Shown here: one piece after another, positions 37,101-46,582 of the stretch
Position numbering within the stretch: position 1 is the first letter of the stretch
How the letters are laid out: every line of letters begins with the position of its first letter
DNA from: an uncultured Saprospiraceae bacterium
GTDB taxonomy: Bacteria > Bacteroidota > Bacteroidia > Chitinophagales > Saprospiraceae
Direction: 5' to 3'
DNA length: 64,000 nucleotides
NCBI GenBank assembly: GCA_937921525.1
Contig: CAKZUM010000021.1
Coordinates: 1 to 64,000, forward strand
Position numbers and translations under genes: made by a program
The notes under the pieces: generated by a model
What the model was told of the DNA's origin: nothing
The model's database searches: none
Seen by the model: the letters and a program-made list of their open reading frames with translations, nothing else

Positions 37101-39082
37101 GAGAAAAGGGGTATTCAGAAGTCGAGGTGGTGAATAAGGCTCAAAACTATCTGAAAGAACAAATAAGTAATGGTAGTTTAGAAGTACCTGTAGGTATAAA
37201 TTATCGCTTCGCAGGAAATTATGAGCAACAAGTTAGAGCAAGCAAAAGGCTAAGTTTAGTGGTGCCGATTGCTTTAGCCATTATTTTCCTCATCCTTTAT
37301 TTCCAATTCAAGTCCATTACCATTTCTGCTATGGTTTTTACAGGAGTATTTATTGCCTTTTCGGGTGGGTTCATTATGATTGGTTTATACGATACGGATT
37401 GGTTCTTGAATTTTAATTTCTTTGGAACAAATATTCGAGATTTATTCCAAATTAGAACCATTAATCTAAGTGTCGCTGTTTGGGTAGGTTTTCTTGCGCT
37501 CTTCGGCATTGCTACTGATGATGGGGTTTTGGTCGCCACTTTTTTACAAGACAGTTTCAAAAGAAATAAACCCAATTCTATTGCAGGTATTCGGGATGCA
37601 GTCGTGGAAGGAGGATTAAGAAGGGTTCGCCCTGCAATGATGACGACGGCAACAACTATTTTAGCTTTATTGCCAGTTTTGACTTCTACAGGTAGAGGGT
37701 CCGATATAATGTTGCCGATGGCAATTCCTTCTTTTGGAGGTATGACTTTGCAGATGATAACAATGTTTACTGTACCCGTTTTATATTCCCTCTGGCAAGA
37801 ATGGGAGTTACGAATTAACAATCAATTTGGAGATAAGACCAAATCAATGAAAGTCCTTACTATAGCAATACTATTCTTTACTGCTGGTATAACGAGTGTT
37901 AGCGCACAATCGCCAGAAAGTTTAATAGAAACAGCAGTAGCTAATAATCTAGAATTAAAAATATTAGAAAAAGAATATTTAACTGCTTTAGAAAAAGCAC
38001 CACAAGTTAGCCAATTGCCTGACCCAGAAGTAGGACTTGGAGCTTTTCCTTTACCCGTAGAAACTCGATTAGGTCCACAAATTATCAGAATCGGTGCGAC
38101 ACAAATGTTGCCTTGGAAGGGAATACTAGATAGCAAAAAAGAATTGGAATTGGCGAAAGCTAAGACCTTATACGAACGAATTGGTGCTAGTACGTTGGAT
38201 TTGTCCTACCAAATCAAACAAGCTTGGTATAGCTTATATGAAATCGAACAAAGCCAAGCTATCATCCAACAGAATTTAGGCATTCTAGAATCATTAGACC
38301 GATTGGCACTAGCTAAGATAGAAAGTGGCAAAGCTACAGGCGCAGATGTATTGAGGGTACAGCTCAAAATAGAAGAATTGAAACAAGAATTAGCGATACT
38401 AGAAACAGCTAAAGCAAAACCAATTTCGACGATTAATCAATTACTAAATCGGGATTTAGTAACACCCATTACCATCACTGATAGTCTATCTTTTGCTCAA
38501 TTACCTTTTCAAAAAGATTCTTTAGCAACCAATATTAGAACTACTCATCCAATGATTAGGATGTTTGCCTTACAACAGGAAGTCGCACAAAAAGCTTTGG
38601 AATTGAACAAACTCGATGGTAAGCCTTCCTTTGGAGTGGGTTTAGATTATATCATGGTCAATAAAAGAGGCGATACAGACCCTGCTAAAAATGGTAGAGA
38701 TATTGTCCAGTTAAGAGGGTCTGTGAAAATCCCTCTTTTTCGAAAGAAATATGAGGCTAAAGAAAGAGAACAAGAGCTAGTGATTGCCACTTTAGAAGAT
38801 AAAAAAGAAGATTTGGTGAGTCGGTTTATGGCAATGATTGATAAAGCCTATACCGATTATGAAATAGCTCAGTTAAGAGCCAATTTATACGAAAAGCAAA
38901 TCACCATTACTCAATCTGCGATTAATATTTTAGAATCCAATTATAGTGCAAAAGGGATTGGTTTTGACGAATTACTACGATTAGAAAAAGAATTGATTGA
39001 TTATGATTTGAAAATATTAAAAGCGATTGTACAAAGTCATCAAGCGAAAATCAGCATTGAAAAATACCTTCTTAATTATTAG
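34163..39082 (+). CDS. cusA: CusA/CzcA-family RND transporter fused to C-terminal TolC-like domain
   Basis: HME-RND features ([48 protein letters not shown]) and TolC-like C-terminus ([30 protein letters not shown]). Confidence 0.92.
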   Translation: [1639 protein letters not shown]

Positions 39083-39189
39083 TAATCAGACGCATAATCT
39101 TAGACATGTCTAGTATTTGATGATAGACAGAAAACTATATTTTTTTGTCTTTTGTCTTTTGACTTTTTGACTTCAAAAAAAAGTAGCAT

Positions 39190-40965
39190 ATGAAAAATAA
39201 TATTAAAAATATCCTCTCTTCTCTTATTACTCTTGGCATTGGTTTATTAGCAGGTTATTTTCTTTTTGGTAATAAAATGGCACCAGCTATGCCAACGGAC
39301 AATCACGACCACGAAGCACATGCAGTGCAGACCGCTAGTCCAGCTGCCGTCGCCGAAGTATGGATTTGTTCTATGCACCCTCAAGTTCGGCAAGATGAAT
39401 TTGGTATTTGTCCCATCTGTGAAATGGATTTGATACCCGCAGGAAGTAACCAATCCGATGACCCTTTAGTACTTCAGATGACGGAATCTGCTGTAAAATT
39501 ATCTAATATAGAAACAACTATTATTGGAACAACTGCAGCAGGACAAGCTAATAATCCTATTAGATTATCAGGAAAAGTACAAGCAGATGAACGATTAGCA
39601 TCCAGCCAAGTGGCACATGTACCTGGGCGTATTGAAAAACTGTATGTCACTTTTACAGGAGAACAAGTTCGTAAAGGGCAAAAACTAGCAGATATTTATT
39701 CTCCTGATTTAATAACTGCTCAACGAGAATTGTTAGAAGCCAGTAAAATCCAATCCCTTAATCCTGGATTATTAGAAGCGGCACGTAATAAATTGCGCTT
39801 TTGGAAAATTGGCGCAGCCACCATTCAATCCATTGAAGAAACAGGAAATATTCAAGAAGTTTTTTCGATTTATGCGCAAGATTCTGGAATCGTTACCAAT
39901 AGAAGAGTTTCGGTTGGTGATTATTTAAAGCAAGGAGAACCCCTTTTTGATTTAATGAGTCTTCGTAAAGTTTGGGTACTTTTTGATGCTTACGAAGCGC
40001 ATTTGGCGAATATCAAAGTAGGTAGCACTATTGAATTTACAGCTGCAGCTATTCCTAATAAAACTTTTAAAACCCGCATTACTTTTATTGACCCTATTAT
40101 CAACCCCTCAACTAGAGTAACTGCTTTAAGAACAGAAGTTAGTAATACGAATGGTTTGCTGAAACCAGAGATGTTTGTCAATGGCACATTGCAAAATAAA
40201 ATGGCATCAAAGAGTCAACTAACTGTTCCTCGGTCTGCTGTATTATGGACAGGTACTCGCTCTGTAGTATATACCAAAGTCCCTGATATGGAAATTCCCT
40301 CTTTCAAGTTTAAAGAAGTAGAATTGGGAGATGCTCTAGGCGATAATTACCAAGTGGTCAAGGGACTAGAAGCAGGAGAAGAAGTAGTCACTTATGGTAG
40401 TTTCACTATTGATGCAGCTGCACAATTGAATAATCAGGCAAGTATGATGAACAGAAATGTAACCCAAAAGAAGGAAGCAAATCGTGGTGTTCCCAATTTC
40501 CAAGCAGCAACGCCTGTTGAGTTTAAAAAACAATTGAATGACTTAGCAAATGAGTACATCAACTTGAAGGATGCCTTCGTCGCTACCGATGCTACTACCG
40601 CTGCGACAGCAGCCCAAAAAGTAGTCACTCAATTGGAAAAAGTAGATATGAGTTTAGTCAAAGGAGATGCCCATATTTATTGGATGGAACAATTGAATGC
40701 GCTACAAGCACATAGTACTAAAATCACTAAAATGGAGGAGGTAGAAGCGCAGCGAAAGCAATTTGGTTTCTTATCAGATGCTTTAATTAATTCCATTGAA
40801 GCATTTGGTACAGATGGGGAAGCCTTATATGTACAGCATTGCCCGATGGCTTTTAATAACCAAGGTGGCGATTGGCTATCCAACGAGGAAGGCATTAGGA
40901 ATCCTTATTTCGGAGATAAAATGATGAAGTGTGGCTTGGTGAAGAAAGAGTTTGCTGGTCAGTAG
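39190..40965 (+). CDS. cusB: CusB-family RND periplasmic adaptor with metal-binding N-domain and DUF3347-like C-terminus
   Basis: WICSMHPQVRQDEFGICPICEMDLIP, HlyD-type core, C-terminal YVQHCPMAFNNQGGDWLS. Confidence 0.9.
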   Translation: MKNNIKNILSSLITLGIGLLAGYFLFGNKMAPAMPTDNHDHEAHAVQTASPAAVAEVWICSMHPQVRQDEFGICPICEMDLIPAGSNQSDDPLVLQMTESAVKLSNIETTIIGTTAAGQANNPIRLSGKVQADERLASSQVAHVPGRIEKLYVTFTGEQVRKGQKLADIYSPDLITAQRELLEASKIQSLNPGLLEAARNKLRFWKIGAATIQSIEETGNIQEVFSIYAQDSGIVTNRRVSVGDYLKQGEPLFDLMSLRKVWVLFDAYEAHLANIKVGSTIEFTAAAIPNKTFKTRITFIDPIINPSTRVTALRTEVSNTNGLLKPEMFVNGTLQNKMASKSQLTVPRSAVLWTGTRSVVYTKVPDMEIPSFKFKEVELGDALGDNYQVVKGLEAGEEVVTYGSFTIDAAAQLNNQASMMNRNVTQKKEANRGVPNFQAATPVEFKKQLNDLANEYINLKDAFVATDATTAATAAQKVVTQLEKVDMSLVKGDAHIYWMEQLNALQAHSTKITKMEEVEAQRKQFGFLSDALINSIEAFGTDGEALYVQHCPMAFNNQGGDWLSNEEGIRNPYFGDKMMKCGLVKKEFAGQ

Positions 40966-41006
40966 CCTGGTCACAATTTAACTAAAAATACTAAAGACAT
41001 ATAAAC

Positions 41007-41540
41007 ATGAAATACCTAATTTTCCCATTATTTTTTTTAGTCTTAACCTGTAGTTGTCAAAATGACTCTAAAGGCAAAAAGAAGTCATTAAGCCCCCACG
41101 CAACAGCTATGGCTATGATTGGAGATGCCCATATCCATATTGATTATTCCTCACCAGGTGTAAGAGGACGCACCATTTTTGGAGAATTGATACCTTATGG
41201 AGAGTTATGGCGAGCAGGGGCGAATCAAGCCACTTCCATAGAAACCAATAAAGACCTTTTGATTAATGGTCAACCTTTAGCAGCTGGTAAATATGGCATA
41301 TTTGCTATTCCCAATAAGGATAACTGGACCTTGATAATCAATAAAAATTGGAACCAACATGGGACGGATAAATATGATGTGGTCGATGATGTTTTAAAAA
41401 TGGATGTACAAGTAGCTCCAACAGCAAAACTTCAAGAACATCTCGAATATCAGGTTATCAAAACAAACAACGAATCAGGTATCATTTCTTTAGCATGGGA
41501 GAATTCTAAAGTAGAACTCCCTTTCAAAGTAGCTAATTGA
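41007..41540 (+). CDS. DUF2911-like lipoprotein
   Basis: Lipobox LTCSC; VRGRTIFGELIPYGELWRAGANQATSI. Confidence 0.8.
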   Translation: MKYLIFPLFFLVLTCSCQNDSKGKKKSLSPHATAMAMIGDAHIHIDYSSPGVRGRTIFGELIPYGELWRAGANQATSIETNKDLLINGQPLAAGKYGIFAIPNKDNWTLIINKNWNQHGTDKYDVVDDVLKMDVQVAPTAKLQEHLEYQVIKTNNESGIISLAWENSKVELPFKVAN

Positions 41541-41554
41541 TAAAATTCAAAACT

Positions 41555-44113
41555 ATGAAGTATTCAATCAGTATATTTTTACTACTCCTAAGTTGGAGTT
41601 TTCTAACAGCTCAAACTAGTCCTTCGATAGAAGGAAATGTAGATAATTTGCCCGTTCGGGAATATGAATTAACCATTGATGAAAAAATGGTCAATATCAC
41701 GGGTAAAGAAGTAATGGGGATGGCACTCAATGGCACTATCCCTGGACCAACTTTGCGATTTACAGAAGGTGAATATGCCAAAATTAAGGTAACGAATAAG
41801 ATGGACATGGAGACTTCTGTCCATTGGCATGGTTTGTTATTACCCAATTTTTACGATGGTGTTCCCTATTTGAATACACCGCCTATTCCAGCAGGCGAGT
41901 CTTTTACCTACGAATTTGCACTTAAACAATCGGGTACTTACTGGTATCATTCTCATACCATGTTTCAGGAACAATCGGGCGTTTATGGTTCTATTGTCAT
42001 TGAGCCTAAGGAACAATCATTAGACTATGATTCAGATTTGGTTATCGTTTTTTCAGATTGGACAAATGACAAGCCAATGAATGTCCTGCGAAATCTAAAA
42101 AGAGGAAATGAGTGGATGGGTATTAAAAAAGGAACAGCTACCCCCTTGAACCAAGTAATCGGAAGGGGCGCATTAGGTGCGCAAATCAATTTTTGGAAAC
42201 AGCGGATGGAAGGAGCAGATATTGCCGATGTTTATTATCCTGCTTTTCTCACCAATGGGGAAATCGCCCAAGAATACCCTGATTATGAAGGTGGAGAAAA
42301 AGTACGTGTTCGCTTTATTAATGCCGCAGCTTCTACCTATTTCTGGCTAACATTTGGTGGCGAAGACCCGTTCTTGGTTGCTAGTGATGGTTTAGATGTA
42401 GTTCCTGTTCAAAAAAATAAAGTACTCTTTGCTATTGCCGAGACTTATGATTTTATAGTCACTATTCCTTCCGATGGAAAATTAGAAATAAGGGCAACGG
42501 CACAAGATGGTTCGGGGCAAACTTCCGCTTTTCTTGGAAATGGTTCGATACTATCTGCACCTACTATTCCAAGACCTGATAAGATTGGGATGATGAAGTC
42601 AATGGCTAAGATGAAGATGAAAATGGGTGCACCTGCTTTAAAATCAAATCCAAAAAAAGATGGACGCTTTGCCATGAAAAAGAAATATGGGATGCAAATG
42701 GATAATATGGATATGGGGGGAATGAAAGGTATGAAGCATGGAAAGATGAAAGAACATAAAGAGGGAATGAGTCACGATAAAATGGATATGCAAAAAGACA
42801 CCCTGCCAATGGGTAAAATGAAAATGGAGGATGGAATGGATATGGGCAGTATGAAAGAGATGAGTCACGATAAAATAGATATGCAAAAAGACACCCTGCC
42901 AATGGATAAAATAAAAATGGAGGATGGAATGGATATGGGCAGTATGAAAGAGATGAATCACGATAAAATGGACATGCAAAAAGACACCCTGCCAATGGGT
43001 AAAATGAAGAAGGACAAAGAAATGGATAAGAGGGAGAATAAAGAGATGAACCATGATAATATGGATATGGGAAAGAGTGATAGCAAAATGTCAGGCAGGA
43101 GTATGGGAACAGCGTATAATTACGATTTTCTAAAATCTCCACAAAAAACCACTTATGCCAAGGATGTTCCTGTTAAAGAAATTTTACTCAACCTAACGGG
43201 TAATATGAATCGCTATATATGGAGCATGAACGGTGTTCCATTATCAGAAACGGACCGTATTAAAATCAAAGAAGGAGAAGTGACTCGCCTCCGAATGAAT
43301 AACCTAACCATGATGCACCACCCAATGCACCTACATGGACATTTCTTTAGAGTTATCAACGAAAATGGAGCATATTCACCACTAAAGCATACCGTTAATG
43401 TACCACCAATGGAGGAAGTGACTATAGAATTTTATGGAAATGAATATGGCGACTGGATTTTTCATTGCCATATTTTGTATCACATGATGTCTGGAATGAC
43501 CAGAATTTTTAGCTACGACACGCCAATTGATAAGCGCATGACTGCCTTTCCTCAATCTAAATTGGTTCACGAAACAAACCTCTTTTATACATGGGGATTG
43601 ATAGACGTCGCCTCTCAAATGACCGCTATAAATCTGGTTTCTTCTAATATCCGAAATCAATTTAACCTAAGCGCAGAGTTTGGTTATAATAAAAACTTAG
43701 AGGCAGAATTTACTTACGAACGCTATATCTACGATTACGCTAGGGTTTTCGGTGGAATAAACGTAGAGAATACCATTCCTGAAAAGTTAGATGATTTAGA
43801 AGTAACCGCCGTTGTAGGGATGCGATTTTTAACACCTTACTTGTTTGACCTCGATGTCAGGATTGATAATAAACTACGTCCTCGGATTGGGATTGGTAGA
43901 AGTGTGATGCTTTTTCCAAGGTTTTCAATTTTTGGTTATTATGAATATCAGGCTGATTTTGGAGCTGTCAATACTTTAGAAAATGAGCAAAATTTCAATA
44001 AAGAAATTGTATGGAATACAGGTGTAGAATACTTGCTTTCTAAAAATTTTTCATTGACAGGAAGTTACGATAATCGCTTTGGTGGAGGTGGCGGGTTAAG
44101 TATTCGGTTTTAG
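41555..44113 (+). CDS. copA: Multicopper oxidase (CopA-like) with Met-rich insert and CopB-like C-terminal barrel
   Basis: HWHGLLLPNFYDGVP, TYWYHSHT, HPMHLHGHFFRV, FHCHILYHMMSGM copper motifs; C-terminal barrel-like DLDVRIDNKLRPRIGIGRSVMLFPRFSIFGYYEYQ ... GGGGLSIRF. ATG at 41555. Confidence 0.88.
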   Translation: MKYSISIFLLLLSWSFLTAQTSPSIEGNVDNLPVREYELTIDEKMVNITGKEVMGMALNGTIPGPTLRFTEGEYAKIKVTNKMDMETSVHWHGLLLPNFYDGVPYLNTPPIPAGESFTYEFALKQSGTYWYHSHTMFQEQSGVYGSIVIEPKEQSLDYDSDLVIVFSDWTNDKPMNVLRNLKRGNEWMGIKKGTATPLNQVIGRGALGAQINFWKQRMEGADIADVYYPAFLTNGEIAQEYPDYEGGEKVRVRFINAAASTYFWLTFGGEDPFLVASDGLDVVPVQKNKVLFAIAETYDFIVTIPSDGKLEIRATAQDGSGQTSAFLGNGSILSAPTIPRPDKIGMMKSMAKMKMKMGAPALKSNPKKDGRFAMKKKYGMQMDNMDMGGMKGMKHGKMKEHKEGMSHDKMDMQKDTLPMGKMKMEDGMDMGSMKEMSHDKIDMQKDTLPMDKIKMEDGMDMGSMKEMNHDKMDMQKDTLPMGKMKKDKEMDKRENKEMNHDNMDMGKSDSKMSGRSMGTAYNYDFLKSPQKTTYAKDVPVKEILLNLTGNMNRYIWSMNGVPLSETDRIKIKEGEVTRLRMNNLTMMHHPMHLHGHFFRVINENGAYSPLKHTVNVPPMEEVTIEFYGNEYGDWIFHCHILYHMMSGMTRIFSYDTPIDKRMTAFPQSKLVHETNLFYTWGLIDVASQMTAINLVSSNIRNQFNLSAEFGYNKNLEAEFTYERYIYDYARVFGGINVENTIPEKLDDLEVTAVVGMRFLTPYLFDLDVRIDNKLRPRIGIGRSVMLFPRFSIFGYYEYQADFGAVNTLENEQNFNKEIVWNTGVEYLLSKNFSLTGSYDNRFGGGGGLSIRF
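42767..43066 (+). repeat. 93-bp tandem repeats (three units plus partial) encoding Met/His/Asp-rich peptide
   Basis: Unit starts at 42767, 42860, 42953, 43046; MSHDKMDMQKDTLPMGKMKMEDGMDMGSMKE. Confidence 0.93.
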
Positions 44114-44295
44114 ATATAACACTTTTAGTATGACTACTAAGGATGATATAATTACTACAGGATTAATTGTGAGTACAACTTTTAGTTGTTATTCAATTAA
44201 GTATTGAATAGAATATAAAGAAAGATAGCTGCAATTGAGAGAATCTGGCTATTGAAGGAAGTTATATTGACTCATAATTAGTCCCTTAGTAATAA

Positions 44296-44403
44296 TTGAA
44301 GACAGAAAATACTGCTATTAAAAGGATTAAAAACCTTCAAAAAAATCTAATCATTTTATTAATTGTAGGTCTCTTTATAGGCCTACTAATTTCAACGCTT
44401 TAA
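44296..44403 (+). CDS. Possible 35-aa single-TM microprotein (TTG start)
   Basis: LKTENTAIKRIKNLQKNLIILLIVGLFIGLLISTL; absent from the ORF track because short. Confidence 0.3.
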   Translation: MKTENTAIKRIKNLQKNLIILLIVGLFIGLLISTL

Positions 44404-44413
44404 AAATTTAAAA

Positions 44414-44824
44414 ATGAAAAAGTATCTTTTTTTAACTGCTTTTGCACTAATGGGTCTAGTATGTTCTGTATCAGGTCAAAGCTGTCATAGTGTAAAAAAA
44501 GGAACAGCTAAGGCCGCAAAAGTAAGTAGTACGGCTACAATAGACACATCCTTAACAAAGACACAATTTACAGTTTATGGTAATTGTGGAATGTGTAAAA
44601 AAACAATTGAAGGGGCTTTAAAAGATGTACAAGGAGTAGCCCTAGCTAATTGGGACGGAGAAACAGCTCAAATGTCTGTTGCTTATGATGCCAAGCAAAT
44701 AGGCTTAGACAAAATCAAACAACGAATAGCAGATGTTGGATATGACAGCGATACACATCGTGCAAAAAAAGAAGTTTATGATAAACTATATGGATGCTGT
44801 CAATATGACCGCCCGACTAATTAA
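44414..44824 (+). CDS. Secreted heavy-metal-associated (HMA/MerP-like) protein
   Basis: QFTVYGNCGMCKKTIEGALKDVQGV motif with signal peptide. Confidence 0.85.
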   Translation: MKKYLFLTAFALMGLVCSVSGQSCHSVKKGTAKAAKVSSTATIDTSLTKTQFTVYGNCGMCKKTIEGALKDVQGVALANWDGETAQMSVAYDAKQIGLDKIKQRIADVGYDSDTHRAKKEVYDKLYGCCQYDRPTN

Positions 44825-44894
44825 AAAAGGAAAGAATTGACTAGAGGCAATTACATTTAATTTTAAATTTATAATCCCCCTCTAAAAAAAGAAC

Positions 44895-46229
44895 ATGAGA
44901 AAACTTATCGTACTACTATGCTTTAGCCTACTCTATGCTTGTGCTAAAGAAGAAAAAACGAATTTATTAGATGAAGAACTACTAGCAACAATTGAAAAAG
45001 TTATAAGCGAAAATGGAGGGCAAAGTCTAATTCTGCCAAAAGAGACTGATTTGACTAATATTCCTCAAGACCCAAAAAATCCATTGACACCAGAGAAAGT
45101 AAGCTTGGGCAAGCTTTTATTTCATGAAACGGGTATTGCTCTTGCGCCAACGAAGAATTTTCAGGAAGGTACTTTTAGCTGTGCTTCTTGTCATTTTGCA
45201 AGTGCAGGCTTTCAAGCAGGGCGATTTCAAGGTATTGGAGATGGTGGAATTGGATTTGGAAAAAATGGAGAAGGAAGAATAAAAGATGCTTTATATCATG
45301 GGGATGAGCTAGATGTACAACCTATTCGCTCCCCATCTACTATGAACACGGCATACCAGAAGAATATGCTTTGGAACGGTCAATTTGGTGCAACAGGAAA
45401 GAATGTAGGGACAGAACAAGCGTGGACACCAGAAACACCTAAAGCAATTAATTCTTTAGGCTTTGAAGGTTTAGAAACCCAGGCTATTGCAGGTCTAGGA
45501 GTCCATAGAATGGTGATGGATTCTACGTTTATACATACTACAGCATACAAAGAATTTTTCGATGCGGCATTTCCAGAAGTCTCCACAGAGGAGCGTTATA
45601 CCATTAAAAATGCTGGTTTAGCAATTGCCGCTTATGAAAGAATACTACTGTCTAATCAAGCACCTTTTCAAGAATGGTTAAGAGGAGATTCCAAAGCACT
45701 TAACGAGCAAGAAAAAAAGGGAGCTTTACTATTTTTTGGAAAAGCTAAGTGCGGTAATTGTCATAATACTCCTGCACTTAGTAGTATGGAATTTTATGCT
45801 TTAGGTATGTCCGATTTAATAGATTGTCCAGAACCTACTTTTAAAACAAGTCTGGAAAATCCACAAAATTTGGGCCGTGGTGGTTTTACAGGAAAAACAG
45901 AAGACCATTATCTTTTTAAAGTGCCGCAATTATATAATCTAAAAGATAGTCCTTTTTATGGACATGGAGCTAGTTTTCGTACTATCCGACAAGTAGTTGA
46001 ATATATAAATCAGGCAATACCAGAAAATGAAAGAATGGATAAAAATCAATTAGCCCCTGATTTTAAGCCATTAAATCTTACAGCAATCGAAATTACTCAA
46101 ATTACTGCTTTTCTAGAGCATGGACTTTACGATAACAATCTGAAGAGATACGAACCAACTCAGTTGCCTTCTGGTAATTGTTTTCCGAATAATGACCGAA
46201 TGTCTCAAAGACAGTTAGGCTGTAATTAA
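44895..46229 (+). CDS. Di-heme cytochrome c peroxidase (MauG-like)
   Basis: CASCH and CGNCH heme motifs, IGFGKNGEGR, lipobox LLYAC. Confidence 0.88.
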   Translation: MRKLIVLLCFSLLYACAKEEKTNLLDEELLATIEKVISENGGQSLILPKETDLTNIPQDPKNPLTPEKVSLGKLLFHETGIALAPTKNFQEGTFSCASCHFASAGFQAGRFQGIGDGGIGFGKNGEGRIKDALYHGDELDVQPIRSPSTMNTAYQKNMLWNGQFGATGKNVGTEQAWTPETPKAINSLGFEGLETQAIAGLGVHRMVMDSTFIHTTAYKEFFDAAFPEVSTEERYTIKNAGLAIAAYERILLSNQAPFQEWLRGDSKALNEQEKKGALLFFGKAKCGNCHNTPALSSMEFYALGMSDLIDCPEPTFKTSLENPQNLGRGGFTGKTEDHYLFKVPQLYNLKDSPFYGHGASFRTIRQVVEYINQAIPENERMDKNQLAPDFKPLNLTAIEITQITAFLEHGLYDNNLKRYEPTQLPSGNCFPNNDRMSQRQLGCN

Positions 46230-46268
46230 TTTGAAACTGTCGTTTTTTTTAATCATTAATATTTAACT

Positions 46269-46505
46269 ATGAAAATTTTTAAAATTCTTCTCTTATCAAC
46301 CACTTTTCTCGTTTCAGGGATTGCATTTTCTTCTTGTGGCAATGGAAACGCTGCTGCCGACAAACAAGGAAAAGAGTACACTTCCGAATATGTTTGCCCA
46401 ATGCATTGTAAAGATAGTGGGAGCGACAAAGAAGGTAAATGTCCTGTTTGCGGAATGGATTATGTAAAAAATAAAGACCATAAAGCAAATGGACATAAGC
46501 ATTAA
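46269..46505 (+). CDS. Small lipoprotein with heavy-metal-binding domain
   Basis: YVCPMHCKDSGSDKEGKCPVCGMDYV. Confidence 0.8.
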   Translation: MKIFKILLLSTTFLVSGIAFSSCGNGNAAADKQGKEYTSEYVCPMHCKDSGSDKEGKCPVCGMDYVKNKDHKANGHKH

Positions 46506-46530
46506 ATAATTGGGCTCTTTAATTTTTATT

Positions 46531-46571
46531 TTTAGAAAATAGCAGGATAATTTATCCTGCTATTTTCTAAA
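46531..46571. terminator. 20-bp perfect-stem hairpin with 1-nt centre
   Basis: TTTAGAAAATAGCAGGATAA-T-TTATCCTGCTATTTTCTAAA read directly (outermost T-A included). Confidence 0.8.
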
Positions 46572-46582
46572 TCAAAAACAAA

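Noticed and set aside
42606-43142. Minus-strand ORFs 42606..43142 and 42644..43054
   Set aside because: Antisense of the Met-rich repeat region of the multicopper oxidase.
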